Below, in pieces: positions 9,291 through 17,941 of a stretch of 64,000 bases of DNA (positions are counted from its first letter, which is position 1; each line of letters opens with the position of its first letter). The stretch covers positions 2,046,001 to 2,110,000 of the forward strand of contig NZ_CP061913.1 in assembly GCF_019904175.1 (NCBI RefSeq), given 5' to 3'. Source of the stretch: Dactylosporangium vinaceum (GTDB lineage Bacteria > Actinomycetota > Actinomycetes > Mycobacteriales > Micromonosporaceae). The translations under genes were made by a program, and so were the position numbers. The notes below the pieces were generated by a model, which ran no database searches, was not told where the DNA came from, and saw only the letters and a program-made list of their open reading frames with translations.

Positions 9291-9303
9291 GATTTGGCTC
9301 GCT

Positions 9304-10770
9304 ATGACTGAGACCCGAACGTTCCGTGTGATCACCTACGGCTGCCAGATGAATGCGCACGATTCCGAGCGCATCTCCGGGCTGCTGGAGGAGGCCGGCT
9401 ACGTGCCGGCGGCCGGTGACGGCGACCCCGACGTCGTCGTGTTCAACACGTGTGCGGTGCGGGAGAACGCGGACAACCGGCTCTACGGCAACCTCGGCCA
9501 CCTGCGGCCCACGAAGCTCGCGCACCCGGGCATGCAGATCGCCGTCGGCGGCTGCCTGGCCCAGAAGGACCGCGGCGACATCGTGAAGAAGGCGCCGTGG
9601 GTCGACGTCGTCTTCGGCACCCACAACATCGGGTCGCTGCCGGTGCTGCTGGAGCGGGCCCGGCACAACGCGGCGGCCGAGGTCGAGATCCTCGAGTCGC
9701 TGGAGGTCTTCCCCTCCACGCTGCCCACGCGGCGGGAGTCGACCTACGCCGGGTGGGTGTCGATCTCCGTCGGCTGCAACAACACGTGCACGTTCTGCAT
9801 CGTGCCCGCGCTGCGCGGGCGGGAGAAGGACCGTCGCCCCGGCGAGATCCTGGCCGAGGTCCAGGCCCTGGCGGCCGAGGGGGTACTGGAGGTCACGCTC
9901 CTGGGCCAGAACGTCAACTCCTACGGGGCCGAGTTCGGCGACCGGCTGGCGTTCGGCAAGCTCCTGCGGGCCTGCGGCGACGTCGACGGGCTGGAGCGCG
10001 TCCGGTTCACCAGCCCGCACCCGAAGGACTTCACCGACGACGTGATCGCGGCGATGGCGGAGACGCCGAACGTGTGCCACTCGCTGCACATGCCGCTGCA
10101 GTCGGGTTCGGACGCGGTGCTGCGGGCGATGCGCCGCTCGTACCGGGCGGAGAAGTACCTGGGCATCATCGACAAGGTTCGGGCGGCGATGCCGGACGCG
10201 GCGATCACGACCGACATCATCGTGGGCTTCCCGGGTGAGACGGACGCCGACTTCGAGCAGACCCTGGACGTGGTCCGGGCCGCGCGGTATTCGAGCGCCT
10301 TCACGTTCCAGTACTCCAAGCGCCCGGGCACGCCCGCCGCGTCGATGGACGCGCAGGTGCCGAAGGCGGTCGTCCAGGAGCGCTACGACCGGCTGATCTC
10401 GGTGCTCGAGGAGATCTCCTGGGCCGAGAACAAGCGCTTGGTCGGCTCGACGCTCGAGGTCCTGGTCGCGGTCGGTGAGGGGCGCAAGGACAACGCCACC
10501 GGACGTCTGTCGGGCCGGGCGCGCGACGGGCGGCTCGTCCACTTCGCGGCGGACCCGGCCGCGGGCATCCGGCCCGGCGACATCGTGCACACGACGGTGA
10601 CGTATGCCGCGCCGCACCACCTGAACTCCGACTCGCCGCTCGTCTCGCACCGGCGCACCCGTGCGGGCGACGCCTGGGAAGCCGGCCGGGTGACCCGGAC
10701 TCCCGGGGTGTCGCTGGGCATGCCGTCCATCGGCGCTCCGGCCGTCGAGCCGGTGAAGACGCACTGCTGA
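9304..10770 (+). CDS. miaB: tRNA-2-methylthio-N6-dimethylallyladenosine synthase MiaB
   Basis: Radical SAM methylthiotransferase (488 aa) acting on i6A37 of tRNA, made by MiaA (encoded about 2.3 kb further on). UPF0004 domain at the N terminus with cluster ligands Cys14, Cys50 and Cys84; radical SAM motif CNNTCTFC with Cys158, Cys162 and Cys165; C-terminal TRAM domain around 380-450. ATG at 9304 gives [17 protein letters not shown]. The last 40 residues after TRAM are a non-conserved tail. A strong terminator hairpin follows. Confidence 0.95.
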   Translation: MTETRTFRVITYGCQMNAHDSERISGLLEEAGYVPAAGDGDPDVVVFNTCAVRENADNRLYGNLGHLRPTKLAHPGMQIAVGGCLAQKDRGDIVKKAPWVDVVFGTHNIGSLPVLLERARHNAAAEVEILESLEVFPSTLPTRRESTYAGWVSISVGCNNTCTFCIVPALRGREKDRRPGEILAEVQALAAEGVLEVTLLGQNVNSYGAEFGDRLAFGKLLRACGDVDGLERVRFTSPHPKDFTDDVIAAMAETPNVCHSLHMPLQSGSDAVLRAMRRSYRAEKYLGIIDKVRAAMPDAAITTDIIVGFPGETDADFEQTLDVVRAARYSSAFTFQYSKRPGTPAASMDAQVPKAVVQERYDRLISVLEEISWAENKRLVGSTLEVLVAVGEGRKDNATGRLSGRARDGRLVHFAADPAAGIRPGDIVHTTVTYAAPHHLNSDSPLVSHRRTRAGDAWEAGRVTRTPGVSLGMPSIGAPAVEPVKTHC

Positions 10771-10819
10771 CGGGCGGTACCCGGGCGTCCGCTCGCCCGG
10801 TTTCGGCTCCGGAAACGAC

Positions 10820-10857
10820 GTTGACCACTACACGCACTCCGGCGTGTAGTGGCCAAC
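10820..10857. terminator. Bidirectional terminator between miaB and DUF349 gene
   Basis: Sixteen-base inverted repeat with one mismatch (GTTGACCACTACACGC ... GCGTGTAGTGGCCAAC) and the 6-nt loop ACTCCG, between two convergent genes. TTT follows on the plus strand. The GCACTCCG apex is shared with the hairpin at 60751. Confidence 0.8.
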
Positions 10858-10903
10858 TTTCTATGTCGGACGGGTCCTGCCCGTCACCGGAGAAGTCTCG
10901 TGA

Positions 10904-12112
10904 TCAGCCGGTGTGCTCGGCCATGGCCAGGAACTTGCGCTTGGACTCCAGGGCCTTCTCGGCCTCCTTGATACGGCGCTGGTCGCCGGCCGCCTGAGCG
11001 CTGGCCAGCTGCTGCTCGGCCCGCGCCACCTGCTCGCGCATCTGGGCGAGCAGCGGGCTGGCCTCCGGCGGGGTACGGCGCCAAGCGGCGTCCATTGCCT
11101 GCTTGACCCGGTCCTCCACGGCGCGCAGACGCCTGTCGAGGCCCGCCTGCGACTCGCGCGGGACCCGGCCGACCTCGTGCCAGGTGCCTTGGATCTCGCG
11201 CAGGCGGTTTTGCGCGCCCTTGGGGTCGCCGTCGACGTCGAGGGCCTCGGCCTGGGCCAGCAGCTCGTGCTTGCGGTCCAGGTTGCCCTTGAACTCGGCG
11301 TCCCGAGCTGAGAATACCTCGCTGCGCCGCTTGAAGAAGGCATCCTGGGCGGCCCGGAAGCGCTCCCAGAGCTTCTGCTCCGTGTCCTTGGCGGCCCGCG
11401 GCGCGGCCTTCCACTCGGTCATGAGGTCCTTGAGGCGGGCGGCCGTCGCGTTCCACTCGGTGGACTCCGACAGCTGCTCGGCCTCGACGACGAGCTCTTC
11501 CTTGCGGCCCTGGGCCTGCTTGCGGGAGGAGTCGAGGGTGGCGAAGTGCGCCCCGCGGCGACGGGTGAAGGCGTCGCGGGCGGCGGCGTAGCGCTTCCAG
11601 AGCTCGCTCTCGGCCTTCTTCTCGACGCCGTGGATCGACTTCCACTCGTCGAGGATCTCCTTGAGCCGGTCGCCGGCCGCCTTCCAGCCGGTGGCCTCGG
11701 CCGCGATGCTCTCGGCCTCCTCGACCAGCGCGGTCTTGCGGGCGAGCGACTCGGCCCGCGCGGCGTCGCGGGCGGCCCGGGCGGCGCCGGCCTTCTCCTC
11801 GGCGATCGTCGTCAGCTTGTCGAGGCGGGCGGCGAGCCCGTCGATGTCGCCGACGACGTGCGCCTCGTCGAGGCCGCTGCGCAGGCGGCGGATCGTGGAC
11901 AGCGACTGGCCGGCGTCGGCGGCACCGCTGCCGAGCCTCGCTTCGATCAGGTCGACCTCGGTCACCAGGTCCGCGAACCGGCGGGCGAAGTGGGCCAGGC
12001 CCTCCTCGGGTGTCCCGGCCTGCCAGGACCCGATGGGGCGCTCACCGGCGGCCGTCTTCACGAAGACGTTGCCGTCGGCGTCGATCCGTCCAAACTCCGT
12101 AGGCTCGCTCAT
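10904..12112 (-). CDS. DUF349 domain protein
   Basis: Highly charged, helical protein of 402 aa made of DUF349-type repeats, seen as WKxAgDRLKEILDEWKSI, WNATAARLKDLMTEWKAA and a third near GAQNRLREIQGTWHEVGRVP, each ending in a short helix with FxxRR. Function is unknown in the family. Start GTG/ATG choice: ATG at 12112 (MSEPTEFGRI) has GAGG eight bases upstream; the longer frame upstream is unconserved. It is conserved next to miaB/miaA in related actinobacteria, as I recall. Transcribed towards miaB. Confidence 0.85.
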   Translation of the reverse strand: MSEPTEFGRIDADGNVFVKTAAGERPIGSWQAGTPEEGLAHFARRFADLVTEVDLIEARLGSGAADAGQSLSTIRRLRSGLDEAHVVGDIDGLAARLDKLTTIAEEKAGAARAARDAARAESLARKTALVEEAESIAAEATGWKAAGDRLKEILDEWKSIHGVEKKAESELWKRYAAARDAFTRRRGAHFATLDSSRKQAQGRKEELVVEAEQLSESTEWNATAARLKDLMTEWKAAPRAAKDTEQKLWERFRAAQDAFFKRRSEVFSARDAEFKGNLDRKHELLAQAEALDVDGDPKGAQNRLREIQGTWHEVGRVPRESQAGLDRRLRAVEDRVKQAMDAAWRRTPPEASPLLAQMREQVARAEQQLASAQAAGDQRRIKEAEKALESKRKFLAMAEHTG

Positions 12113-12329
12113 CTGCCCATCCTCAATCCCGGCGCCCGTAGGATCGGGTATCCCACCGTCACGCCGCCATCGCACAGCAAAGTTCCCCAGGGCATTCTCA
12201 CAGGTGTGCCCCGGGGCCGGTCGAGGGCCTGCGGCCGAACCGTGACCATTCCGGTGCCATTCACAGAGTGCCACCGGCCTCTCCGCTCGCGGAGGGCGAC
12301 CTCCGGAGGGGCGCAGAGACCGTCCCCGA

Positions 12330-12335
12330 TAACGT
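12330..12335 (+). promoter_or_regulatory. Putative -10 box for a leaderless transcript
   Basis: TAACGT (TANNNT type) lies six bases before the GTG at 12342, which would put the transcription start at or next to the start codon. That fits a leaderless mRNA, common in actinobacteria, and would explain the lack of a ribosome-binding site. Inference from spacing only. Confidence 0.35.
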
Positions 12336-12341
12336 TAGGCC

Positions 12342-13013
12342 GTGTCACTCGTCGCCGCCGCTGTCTGCCCACATCCGCCACTGCTCGTGCCGGAGCTGGC
12401 CGCCGGGGCCGCGCCCGAGCTCGACGACCTGCGGGCAGCCTGCCGCGCCGCGGTGGCGCACCTGGCGAACGCCTCGGTCGACTCGCTCATCGTCCTGGGA
12501 TCCGATACCACGACGGTACGCCGTGAGCCCCCGTTCGGGGGGACCCTGTCCCCGTGGGGCGTCGATCTCCCGATCGGTGATCCAAGCGGTGATCAGCTGC
12601 CCCTGAGCCTCCTGATCGGTGCGTGGTTGCTCCCGGGCGCTGGAAACTTCCAGACAGTCGCGGCCGACGCCGACCCCGCCGAGTGCGCGCAGCTGGGCCG
12701 CAAGCTCGCCGGCGAGGCCGAGCGGGTCGGGCTGCTCGTCGTGGGTGACGGGTCGGCCTGCCGCACCGAGAAGGCGCCCGGCTTCTTCGACGCCCGGGCC
12801 GAGCCGTTCGACGCCGCCGTCAGCGCCGCCCTGGCCGCGGCCGACGCCGACGCGCTGGCCGCCCTCGATCCCGGGCTCGCCGCCGAGCTGCTCGCCGCCG
12901 GCCGCGCGCCGTGGCAGGTGCTGGCGGGCGCGGCCGACCGCCCGATGCGCGGGGAAGTACTGTACGACTCCGCACCGTACGGGGTCGCTTACTTCGTGGC
13001 CACCTGGGCGTGA
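12342..13013 (+). CDS. Class III extradiol dioxygenase-like (LigB-fold) conserved protein
   Basis: 223-residue protein with the N-terminal MSLVAAAVCPHPPLLVPEL pattern of the LigB/MEMO fold. It resembles the conserved actinobacterial protein encoded beside miaA (Rv2728c-type in mycobacteria). Not all metal ligands of true dioxygenases are evident; no substrate is known. GTG start at 12342, probably leaderless. miaA follows after 79 bp on the same strand. Confidence 0.7.
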   Translation: MSLVAAAVCPHPPLLVPELAAGAAPELDDLRAACRAAVAHLANASVDSLIVLGSDTTTVRREPPFGGTLSPWGVDLPIGDPSGDQLPLSLLIGAWLLPGAGNFQTVAADADPAECAQLGRKLAGEAERVGLLVVGDGSACRTEKAPGFFDARAEPFDAAVSAALAAADADALAALDPGLAAELLAAGRAPWQVLAGAADRPMRGEVLYDSAPYGVAYFVATWA

Positions 13014-13092
13014 GCGCGCGACGCGACGTGGCCGCTCGCCATGGGCACGGGGTGGCCCTCACGCCGGTGCCGGAGCTGGCGGAGGTGCCGGT

Positions 13093-13995
13093 GTGAAGGA
13101 CGTCATCGCGATCGTCGGGCCGACGGCGGCGGGGAAGTCGGCGCTGAGCCTGCGGCTCGCGGAGGCCCTCGGCGGTGAGGTCGTCAACGCCGATTCGATG
13201 CAGCTCTACCGCGGCATGGACATCGGCACCGCTAAGCTCACCGCGGCCGAGCGGGCCGGTGTGCCGCACCACGTGCTCGACATCTGGGACGTCACCGAGC
13301 CGGCGAGCGTGGCCGTCTATCAGCGCCTGGCCCGCGCGGCCATCGAGGACATCGCCGCGCGCGGACGCGTGCCGCTGCTCGTCGGCGGGTCCGGCCTCTA
13401 CATCCGGGCGGTGCTGGAGGACTTCGAGTTTCCGGGCACCGACCCGCGGCTGCGGGCCGAGCTGGAGCGGGAGCTGGAGGAGGTGGGGCCGGCACCGCTG
13501 CACGCCCGGCTGCTGGCGGCCGACCCGGCCGCGGCCGCGCGCATCCTGCCCAGCAACGGGCGGCGGATCGTGCGCGCGCTCGAGGTCAACGCGCTGACCG
13601 GGACGGCGTTCACGGCGCAGCTGCCGCAGCCGCGGCCCGTGTATGACGCGCTGCAGCTCGGCGTCGACGTCGACACGGCCGTGCTCGACCCCCGCATCGG
13701 CGCGCGGGTCGAGCTGATGTGGGCCAACGGCTTCGTCGACGAGGTGCGCCGGCTGCTCGGCCTCGGGCTGCGGGAGGGGCGCACGGCGTCGGGCGCGCTG
13801 GGGTACCGGCAGATCATGCAGTTGCTCGACGGCCTCTGCACCGACGACGAGGCGCGGGCGGAGACGGCCCGGGCCACCCGGCGGTTCGTGCGCCGGCAGC
13901 GGTCCTGGTTCCGCCGCGACGGGCGGATCGTCTGGCTCGACGGCGCGGCGGCGGACATCACGGAGGCGGCGCTGCGGGCCGTGCGGCAAGATTGA
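13093..13995 (+). CDS. miaA: tRNA dimethylallyltransferase MiaA
   Basis: Prenylates A37 of tRNAs reading UNN codons, giving the substrate of MiaB. 300 aa. P-loop GPTAAGKS at 9-16, then NADSMQLYRGMDIGTAKL, GGSGLYIRAV and the C-terminal RRFVRRQRSWFRRD tRNA-binding stretch. GTG at 13093 is preceded seven bases earlier by GGAGG, which fixes the start within a longer open frame. dapF starts four bases after the stop, so they form an operon. Confidence 0.95.
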   Translation: MKDVIAIVGPTAAGKSALSLRLAEALGGEVVNADSMQLYRGMDIGTAKLTAAERAGVPHHVLDIWDVTEPASVAVYQRLARAAIEDIAARGRVPLLVGGSGLYIRAVLEDFEFPGTDPRLRAELERELEEVGPAPLHARLLAADPAAAARILPSNGRRIVRALEVNALTGTAFTAQLPQPRPVYDALQLGVDVDTAVLDPRIGARVELMWANGFVDEVRRLLGLGLREGRTASGALGYRQIMQLLDGLCTDDEARAETARATRRFVRRQRSWFRRDGRIVWLDGAAADITEAALRAVRQD

Positions 13996-13999
13996 CGCC

Positions 14000-14848
14000 A
14001 TGCGCTTCGCGAAAGGCCACGGCACGGGCAACGACTTCGTCATCCTGCCCGACCCGGACGGCACCCTGCCCCTGACCCCGGCCCTCGTCGCCGCCCTGTG
14101 CGACAGGCGCCGGGGCATCGGCGCCGACGGCGTGCTGCGGGTCGTGCGCAGCGCCGCCCATCCGGACGCGGAGGCGTCTTCCGCGGGCGCCGAGTGGTTC
14201 ATGGACTACTGGAACGCCGACGGGTCGCAGTCCGAGATGTGCGGCAACGGCGTGCGCGTCTACGCCCGCTACCTGGCCGAGGCCGGGCTCGTCGCCCCGG
14301 AGGGCACCTTCGATCTCGTGACCCGGGCCGGTGTCGTGCCGGTCACGATGGGTGAGGAGATCGCCGCGGCGATGCCGATCCCGCGCGTGTACGTGTCGTC
14401 CTCCGCGACGGTCCTCGAGCAGAGCTTCACCGGTACGGCCGTCGACGTCGGCAACCCCCACCTCGTCTGCGCGGTCGACGAGCCGACGCTCGAGGGCCTC
14501 GAGCTGTTCCGGGCGCCGGTGATCGACCCGCTGATCTTCCCGGCCGGGGTGAACGTCGAGTTCGCGGCGGTCGGCCCGGCTCCCGCGGGCGCCGACCTCT
14601 ACCGGCGGATGCGGGTGTACGAGCGCGGCTCGGGCGAGACCCAGTCGTGCGGCTCGGGCGCGTGCGCGGTCGCGGCGGTCGCGGTGCACCACGCCGGGCT
14701 CGAGTCCGGGGTCGTGGTCGTCGACGTGCCCGGCGGGCGGCTCACGGTCACCGTCACGCCCAACGAGTGCGTCCTGCAGGGGCCTGCGGTCATCGTCGCG
14801 CACGGCGACGTCGACGCGCAGGCCATCCGCCAGCTGGTGTTTTCCTAG
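14000..14848 (+). CDS. dapF: Diaminopimelate epimerase DapF
   Basis: Converts LL- to meso-diaminopimelate for lysine and peptidoglycan. 282 aa. The two catalytic cysteines are visible: Cys81 in MCGNGVR and Cys217 in SCGSGACA; the N-terminal KGHGTGNDF is the family signature. Follows miaA by 4 nt; its stop overlaps the stop of the convergent malic enzyme gene by 4 bp. Confidence 0.95.
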   Translation: MRFAKGHGTGNDFVILPDPDGTLPLTPALVAALCDRRRGIGADGVLRVVRSAAHPDAEASSAGAEWFMDYWNADGSQSEMCGNGVRVYARYLAEAGLVAPEGTFDLVTRAGVVPVTMGEEIAAAMPIPRVYVSSSATVLEQSFTGTAVDVGNPHLVCAVDEPTLEGLELFRAPVIDPLIFPAGVNVEFAAVGPAPAGADLYRRMRVYERGSGETQSCGSGACAVAAVAVHHAGLESGVVVVDVPGGRLTVTVTPNECVLQGPAVIVAHGDVDAQAIRQLVFS

Positions 14849-16281
14849 CCCTCGGCCTCGCTGTCGGGCGTGCTGTCGAGCTGGGGGCCCTTCGCGGCCG
14901 CGCGCACGGCGGCGGCCACGGCGGGGGAGACCCGCGCGTCGAACACGCTCGGCACGATGACCGTCGGGTTGAGCTTGTCCTCGCCGACCGTGTCGGCGAT
15001 CGCCCGCGCGGCGGCGAGGGCCATCGCTTCGGTGAACTCGCGGGCCTGCGCGTCGAGCATGCCCCGGAACACGCCCGGGAACGCGAGCACGTTGTTGATC
15101 TGGTTCGGCTGGTCGGACCGGCCGGTGGCCACGATCGCGGCGTGCTCGCGGGCCTCCCGCGGATCGACCTCCGGGTCGGGGTTGGCCAGCGCGAAGACGA
15201 TCGAGTCCTTGTTCATGGTGGCGATGTCGTCGCCGGTGAGCAGGTTGGGCGCGCTCACCCCGATGAACACGTCGGCACCGCGGACGGCCCCGCGCAGGTC
15301 ACCCGAGTAGTTGTCCCGGTTCGTGTTGTTGACGAGCCACTGCCACGCGGGCGACAGGCCGGTCATGCCCCGGTGCAGGGCGCCGGGGCGGTCGGTGGCG
15401 ATCACGTCGCCGACGCCCTGGCGGAGCAGGAGCTTCATGATGGCGGTACCGGCGGCACCCGCGCCGCTGACGACGACCTTCACGTTGCCGAGGGACTTGC
15501 CCACCACGCGCAGCGCGTTCGTCAGCGCGGCCAGCACGCAGATGGCCGTGCCGTGCTGGTCGTCGTGGAAGACCGGGATGTCCAGCTGCTCCCGCAGGCG
15601 CTCCTCGATCTCGAAGCAGCGGGGCGCGGCGATGTCCTCCAGGTTGATCCCGCCGTAGGCGGGGGCGATCGCCTTCACGATCTGGATGATCTCTTCGGTG
15701 TCCTGGGTGTCGAGCACGACCGGCCAGGCGTCGACCCCGCCGAAGCGCTTGAACAGCGCGGCCTTGCCCTCCATGACGGGCATCGCCGCATAGGGCCCGA
15801 TGTTGCCGAGACCGAGCACGGCCGAGCCGTCGGTCACCACGGCGACCGTGTTGCGCTTGATGGTCAGCCGGCGGGCGTCCTCGGGGTTCTCGGCGATCGC
15901 GAGGCAGACGCGGGCCACGCCCGGGGTGTACGCCCGGGAGAGCTCGTCGCGGTTGCGCAGCGCGACCTTCGGCGCCACCTCGATCTTGCCGCCGAGGTGG
16001 AGCAGGAACGTGCGGTCGGAGACCTTGCGCACGTCGACGCCGTCGAGCTTCTCCAGGCAGGCCACGACCTGCTCGGCGTGGGAGGAGTCGGCGGTGTCGG
16101 TGGTGAGGTCGACGACCACGTTGTTGTTGTCGGAGTCGACGACGTCGACGGCGGTCACGATGCCGCCGGCCTCGCCGACCGCGGTGGTCAGGCGGCCGAT
16201 CGCGGAGGCGTCGGCGACGACGGAGACACGGATGGTGATACTGAACCCGGCGCTGGGCAGTCTGTGTGTGGCAGGACTCAC
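14845..16281 (-). CDS. ACT-domain NAD(P)-dependent malic enzyme
   Basis: Oxidative decarboxylation of malate to pyruvate. An N-terminal ACT-like regulatory domain (residues about 13-95, [17 protein letters not shown]) precedes a malic enzyme core: YTPGVARVC, the catalytic Lys region [16 protein letters not shown], metal site [10 protein letters not shown] and Rossmann GAGAAGTA. I use the GTG at 16281 (478 aa). A GTG at 16320 would add 13 Gly/Arg-rich residues and lies just downstream of a TATAAG, so a leaderless longer form is possible. Convergent to dapF, divergent from hflX. Confidence 0.88.
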   Translation of the reverse strand: MSPATHRLPSAGFSITIRVSVVADASAIGRLTTAVGEAGGIVTAVDVVDSDNNNVVVDLTTDTADSSHAEQVVACLEKLDGVDVRKVSDRTFLLHLGGKIEVAPKVALRNRDELSRAYTPGVARVCLAIAENPEDARRLTIKRNTVAVVTDGSAVLGLGNIGPYAAMPVMEGKAALFKRFGGVDAWPVVLDTQDTEEIIQIVKAIAPAYGGINLEDIAAPRCFEIEERLREQLDIPVFHDDQHGTAICVLAALTNALRVVGKSLGNVKVVVSGAGAAGTAIMKLLLRQGVGDVIATDRPGALHRGMTGLSPAWQWLVNNTNRDNYSGDLRGAVRGADVFIGVSAPNLLTGDDIATMNKDSIVFALANPDPEVDPREAREHAAIVATGRSDQPNQINNVLAFPGVFRGMLDAQAREFTEAMALAAARAIADTVGEDKLNPTVIVPSVFDARVSPAVAAAVRAAAKGPQLDSTPDSEAEG

Positions 16282-16406
16282 CGGCCCATTCTCACCCTCC
16301 GTGCCACCCCGCCTCGGCACCGGCCCCTTATATGTAGTGCCGACTTGCGGGAATTGGTGTCACGATTGAGGGGTTGCTCAGCTGTTTTACCGAAGGAGAG
16401 ATTGCT

Positions 16407-17843
16407 TTGCGCGCACGAACGAGCTTTTCCGCCGACGCCTACGACGCGGACGCTGAGGAGTTCGAGGACTTCGTTGACGACGGCGATCTCGAACTCGAAG
16501 AGCGGCACGCCCTGCGGCGCGTCGCCGGGCTGTCCACCGAACTGGCCGACGTCACCGAGGTCGAATACCGCCAGCTGCGCCTCGAGCGGGTCGTGCTGGT
16601 CGGGGTCTGGACCGAGGGCACCGTCACCGACGCCGAGAACTCCCTGACCGAGCTGGCCGCGCTCGCCGAGACGGCCGGCTCCGAGGTGCTGGAGGGGCTC
16701 ATCCAGCGCCGCAGCCGCCCCGACTCGGCCACCTTCATCGGCCGGGGCAAGGTCGACGAGGTCCGGGCCGTGGTGCAGAGCAGCGGCGCCGACACCGTCA
16801 TCTGCGACGGCGAGCTGTCCCCGTCGCAGCTGCGCCAGCTGGAGTCGCGGGTCAACGTCAAGGTCATCGACCGGACGGCGCTGATCCTCGACATCTTCGC
16901 CCAGCACGCCAAGAGCAAGGAGGGCAAGGCGCAGGTCGAGCTGGCCCAGCTGCAGTACTTCCTCCCGCGTCTGCGCGGTTGGGGTGAGGCCCTCAGCCGG
17001 CAGGCCGGTGGCTCGGCCAGCGGCAACGGCGGCGTGGGTCTGCGCGGCCCCGGTGAGACCAAGCTGGAGATCGACCGCCGGCGCATCCGGACCCGCATCT
17101 CGCGCCTCAAGCGTGAGATCGCCGCCATGTCGACGATCCGCGACACCAAGCGGGCCACCCGCCGCCGCAACCGGGTGCCCGCCGTGGCGATCGCCGGCTA
17201 CACCAATGCCGGCAAGTCGAGCCTGCTCAACCGGCTGACCGGCGCGGGGGTACTCGTCGAGGACGCCCTGTTCGCGACGCTCGACACCACCACGCGCCGG
17301 ACCCGCGCGGCCGACGGGCGGATCTACACGCTCTCGGACACCGTCGGCTTCGTCCGCCACCTGCCCCACCAGCTGGTCGAGGCGTTCCGGTCGACGTTGG
17401 AAGAGGTTGCCGAGGCCGATCTGGTCGTGCACGTCGTCGACGGCTCGCACCCCGATCCCGAGGCCCAGGTCCGCGCGGTGCGCGAGGTGCTGGCCGAGGT
17501 GGGGGCGGATGCGGTACCCGAGCTGCTGGTCATCAACAAGCTCGACGCCGCCGACGAGGAGACCCAGCTGCGCCTCAAGGGCCTGTGGCCCGAGGCGGTC
17601 TTCTGCTCGGCCCGCACCGGCGTGGGCCTGGCCGACGTCCGGGCGGCGGTCGAGCAGAAGCTGCCGTGGCCGGCGATCGAGCTGACCGCGATCGTCCCCT
17701 ACGAGCGCGGTGACCTGGTTGCCCGCGTCCATTCGATCGGCGAGGTCCTCGAAACGTCGCACCTGGCCGAGGGCACCCGCATCCGGGCCCGGGTGACCGA
17801 AGGGCTGGCCGCGGAGCTCGCGCCGTACGCCAACGTCGGCTGA
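16407..17843 (+). CDS. hflX: GTPase HflX
   Basis: Ribosome-binding GTPase that splits stalled 70S ribosomes, 478 aa. N-terminal HflX domain (FIGRGKVDE, RTALILDIFAQHA), the linker motif GLRGPGETKLE, then the G domain with G1 GYTNAGKSS (263-271), G3 DTVGF and G4 NKLD. I take the TTG at 16407 as the start because AAGGAGAG lies six bases upstream; a TTG at 16374 without a site would add eleven residues. The acidic N-terminal 30 residues are typical of actinobacterial HflX. Confidence 0.92.
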   Translation: MRARTSFSADAYDADAEEFEDFVDDGDLELEERHALRRVAGLSTELADVTEVEYRQLRLERVVLVGVWTEGTVTDAENSLTELAALAETAGSEVLEGLIQRRSRPDSATFIGRGKVDEVRAVVQSSGADTVICDGELSPSQLRQLESRVNVKVIDRTALILDIFAQHAKSKEGKAQVELAQLQYFLPRLRGWGEALSRQAGGSASGNGGVGLRGPGETKLEIDRRRIRTRISRLKREIAAMSTIRDTKRATRRRNRVPAVAIAGYTNAGKSSLLNRLTGAGVLVEDALFATLDTTTRRTRAADGRIYTLSDTVGFVRHLPHQLVEAFRSTLEEVAEADLVVHVVDGSHPDPEAQVRAVREVLAEVGADAVPELLVINKLDAADEETQLRLKGLWPEAVFCSARTGVGLADVRAAVEQKLPWPAIELTAIVPYERGDLVARVHSIGEVLETSHLAEGTRIRARVTEGLAAELAPYANVG

Positions 17844-17876
17844 TCCCGAGTCCGTTACTTAGCGTTAACTCAGTTC

Positions 17877-17882
17877 TATACC
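17877..17882 (+). promoter_or_regulatory. Putative -10 element upstream of the glycine-rich membrane protein gene
   Basis: TATACC in the 98-bp gap after hflX, with TTACTT 16 bp upstream as a poor -35 candidate. It would give a leader of about 50 nt for the gene at 17942. Weak call. Confidence 0.3.
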
Positions 17883-17941
17883 TGGAGTGACAGCCGGACC
17901 GGGCAATCCCAAAGCCGGTCCGGCTCTGCCAGACTTGCGGC

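Noticed and set aside
10820..10857. Member of the CGWTAWGTC palindrome family
   Set aside because: It shares only the GCACTCCG apex with the hairpin at 60751; the arms differ, so I call it an ordinary terminator.
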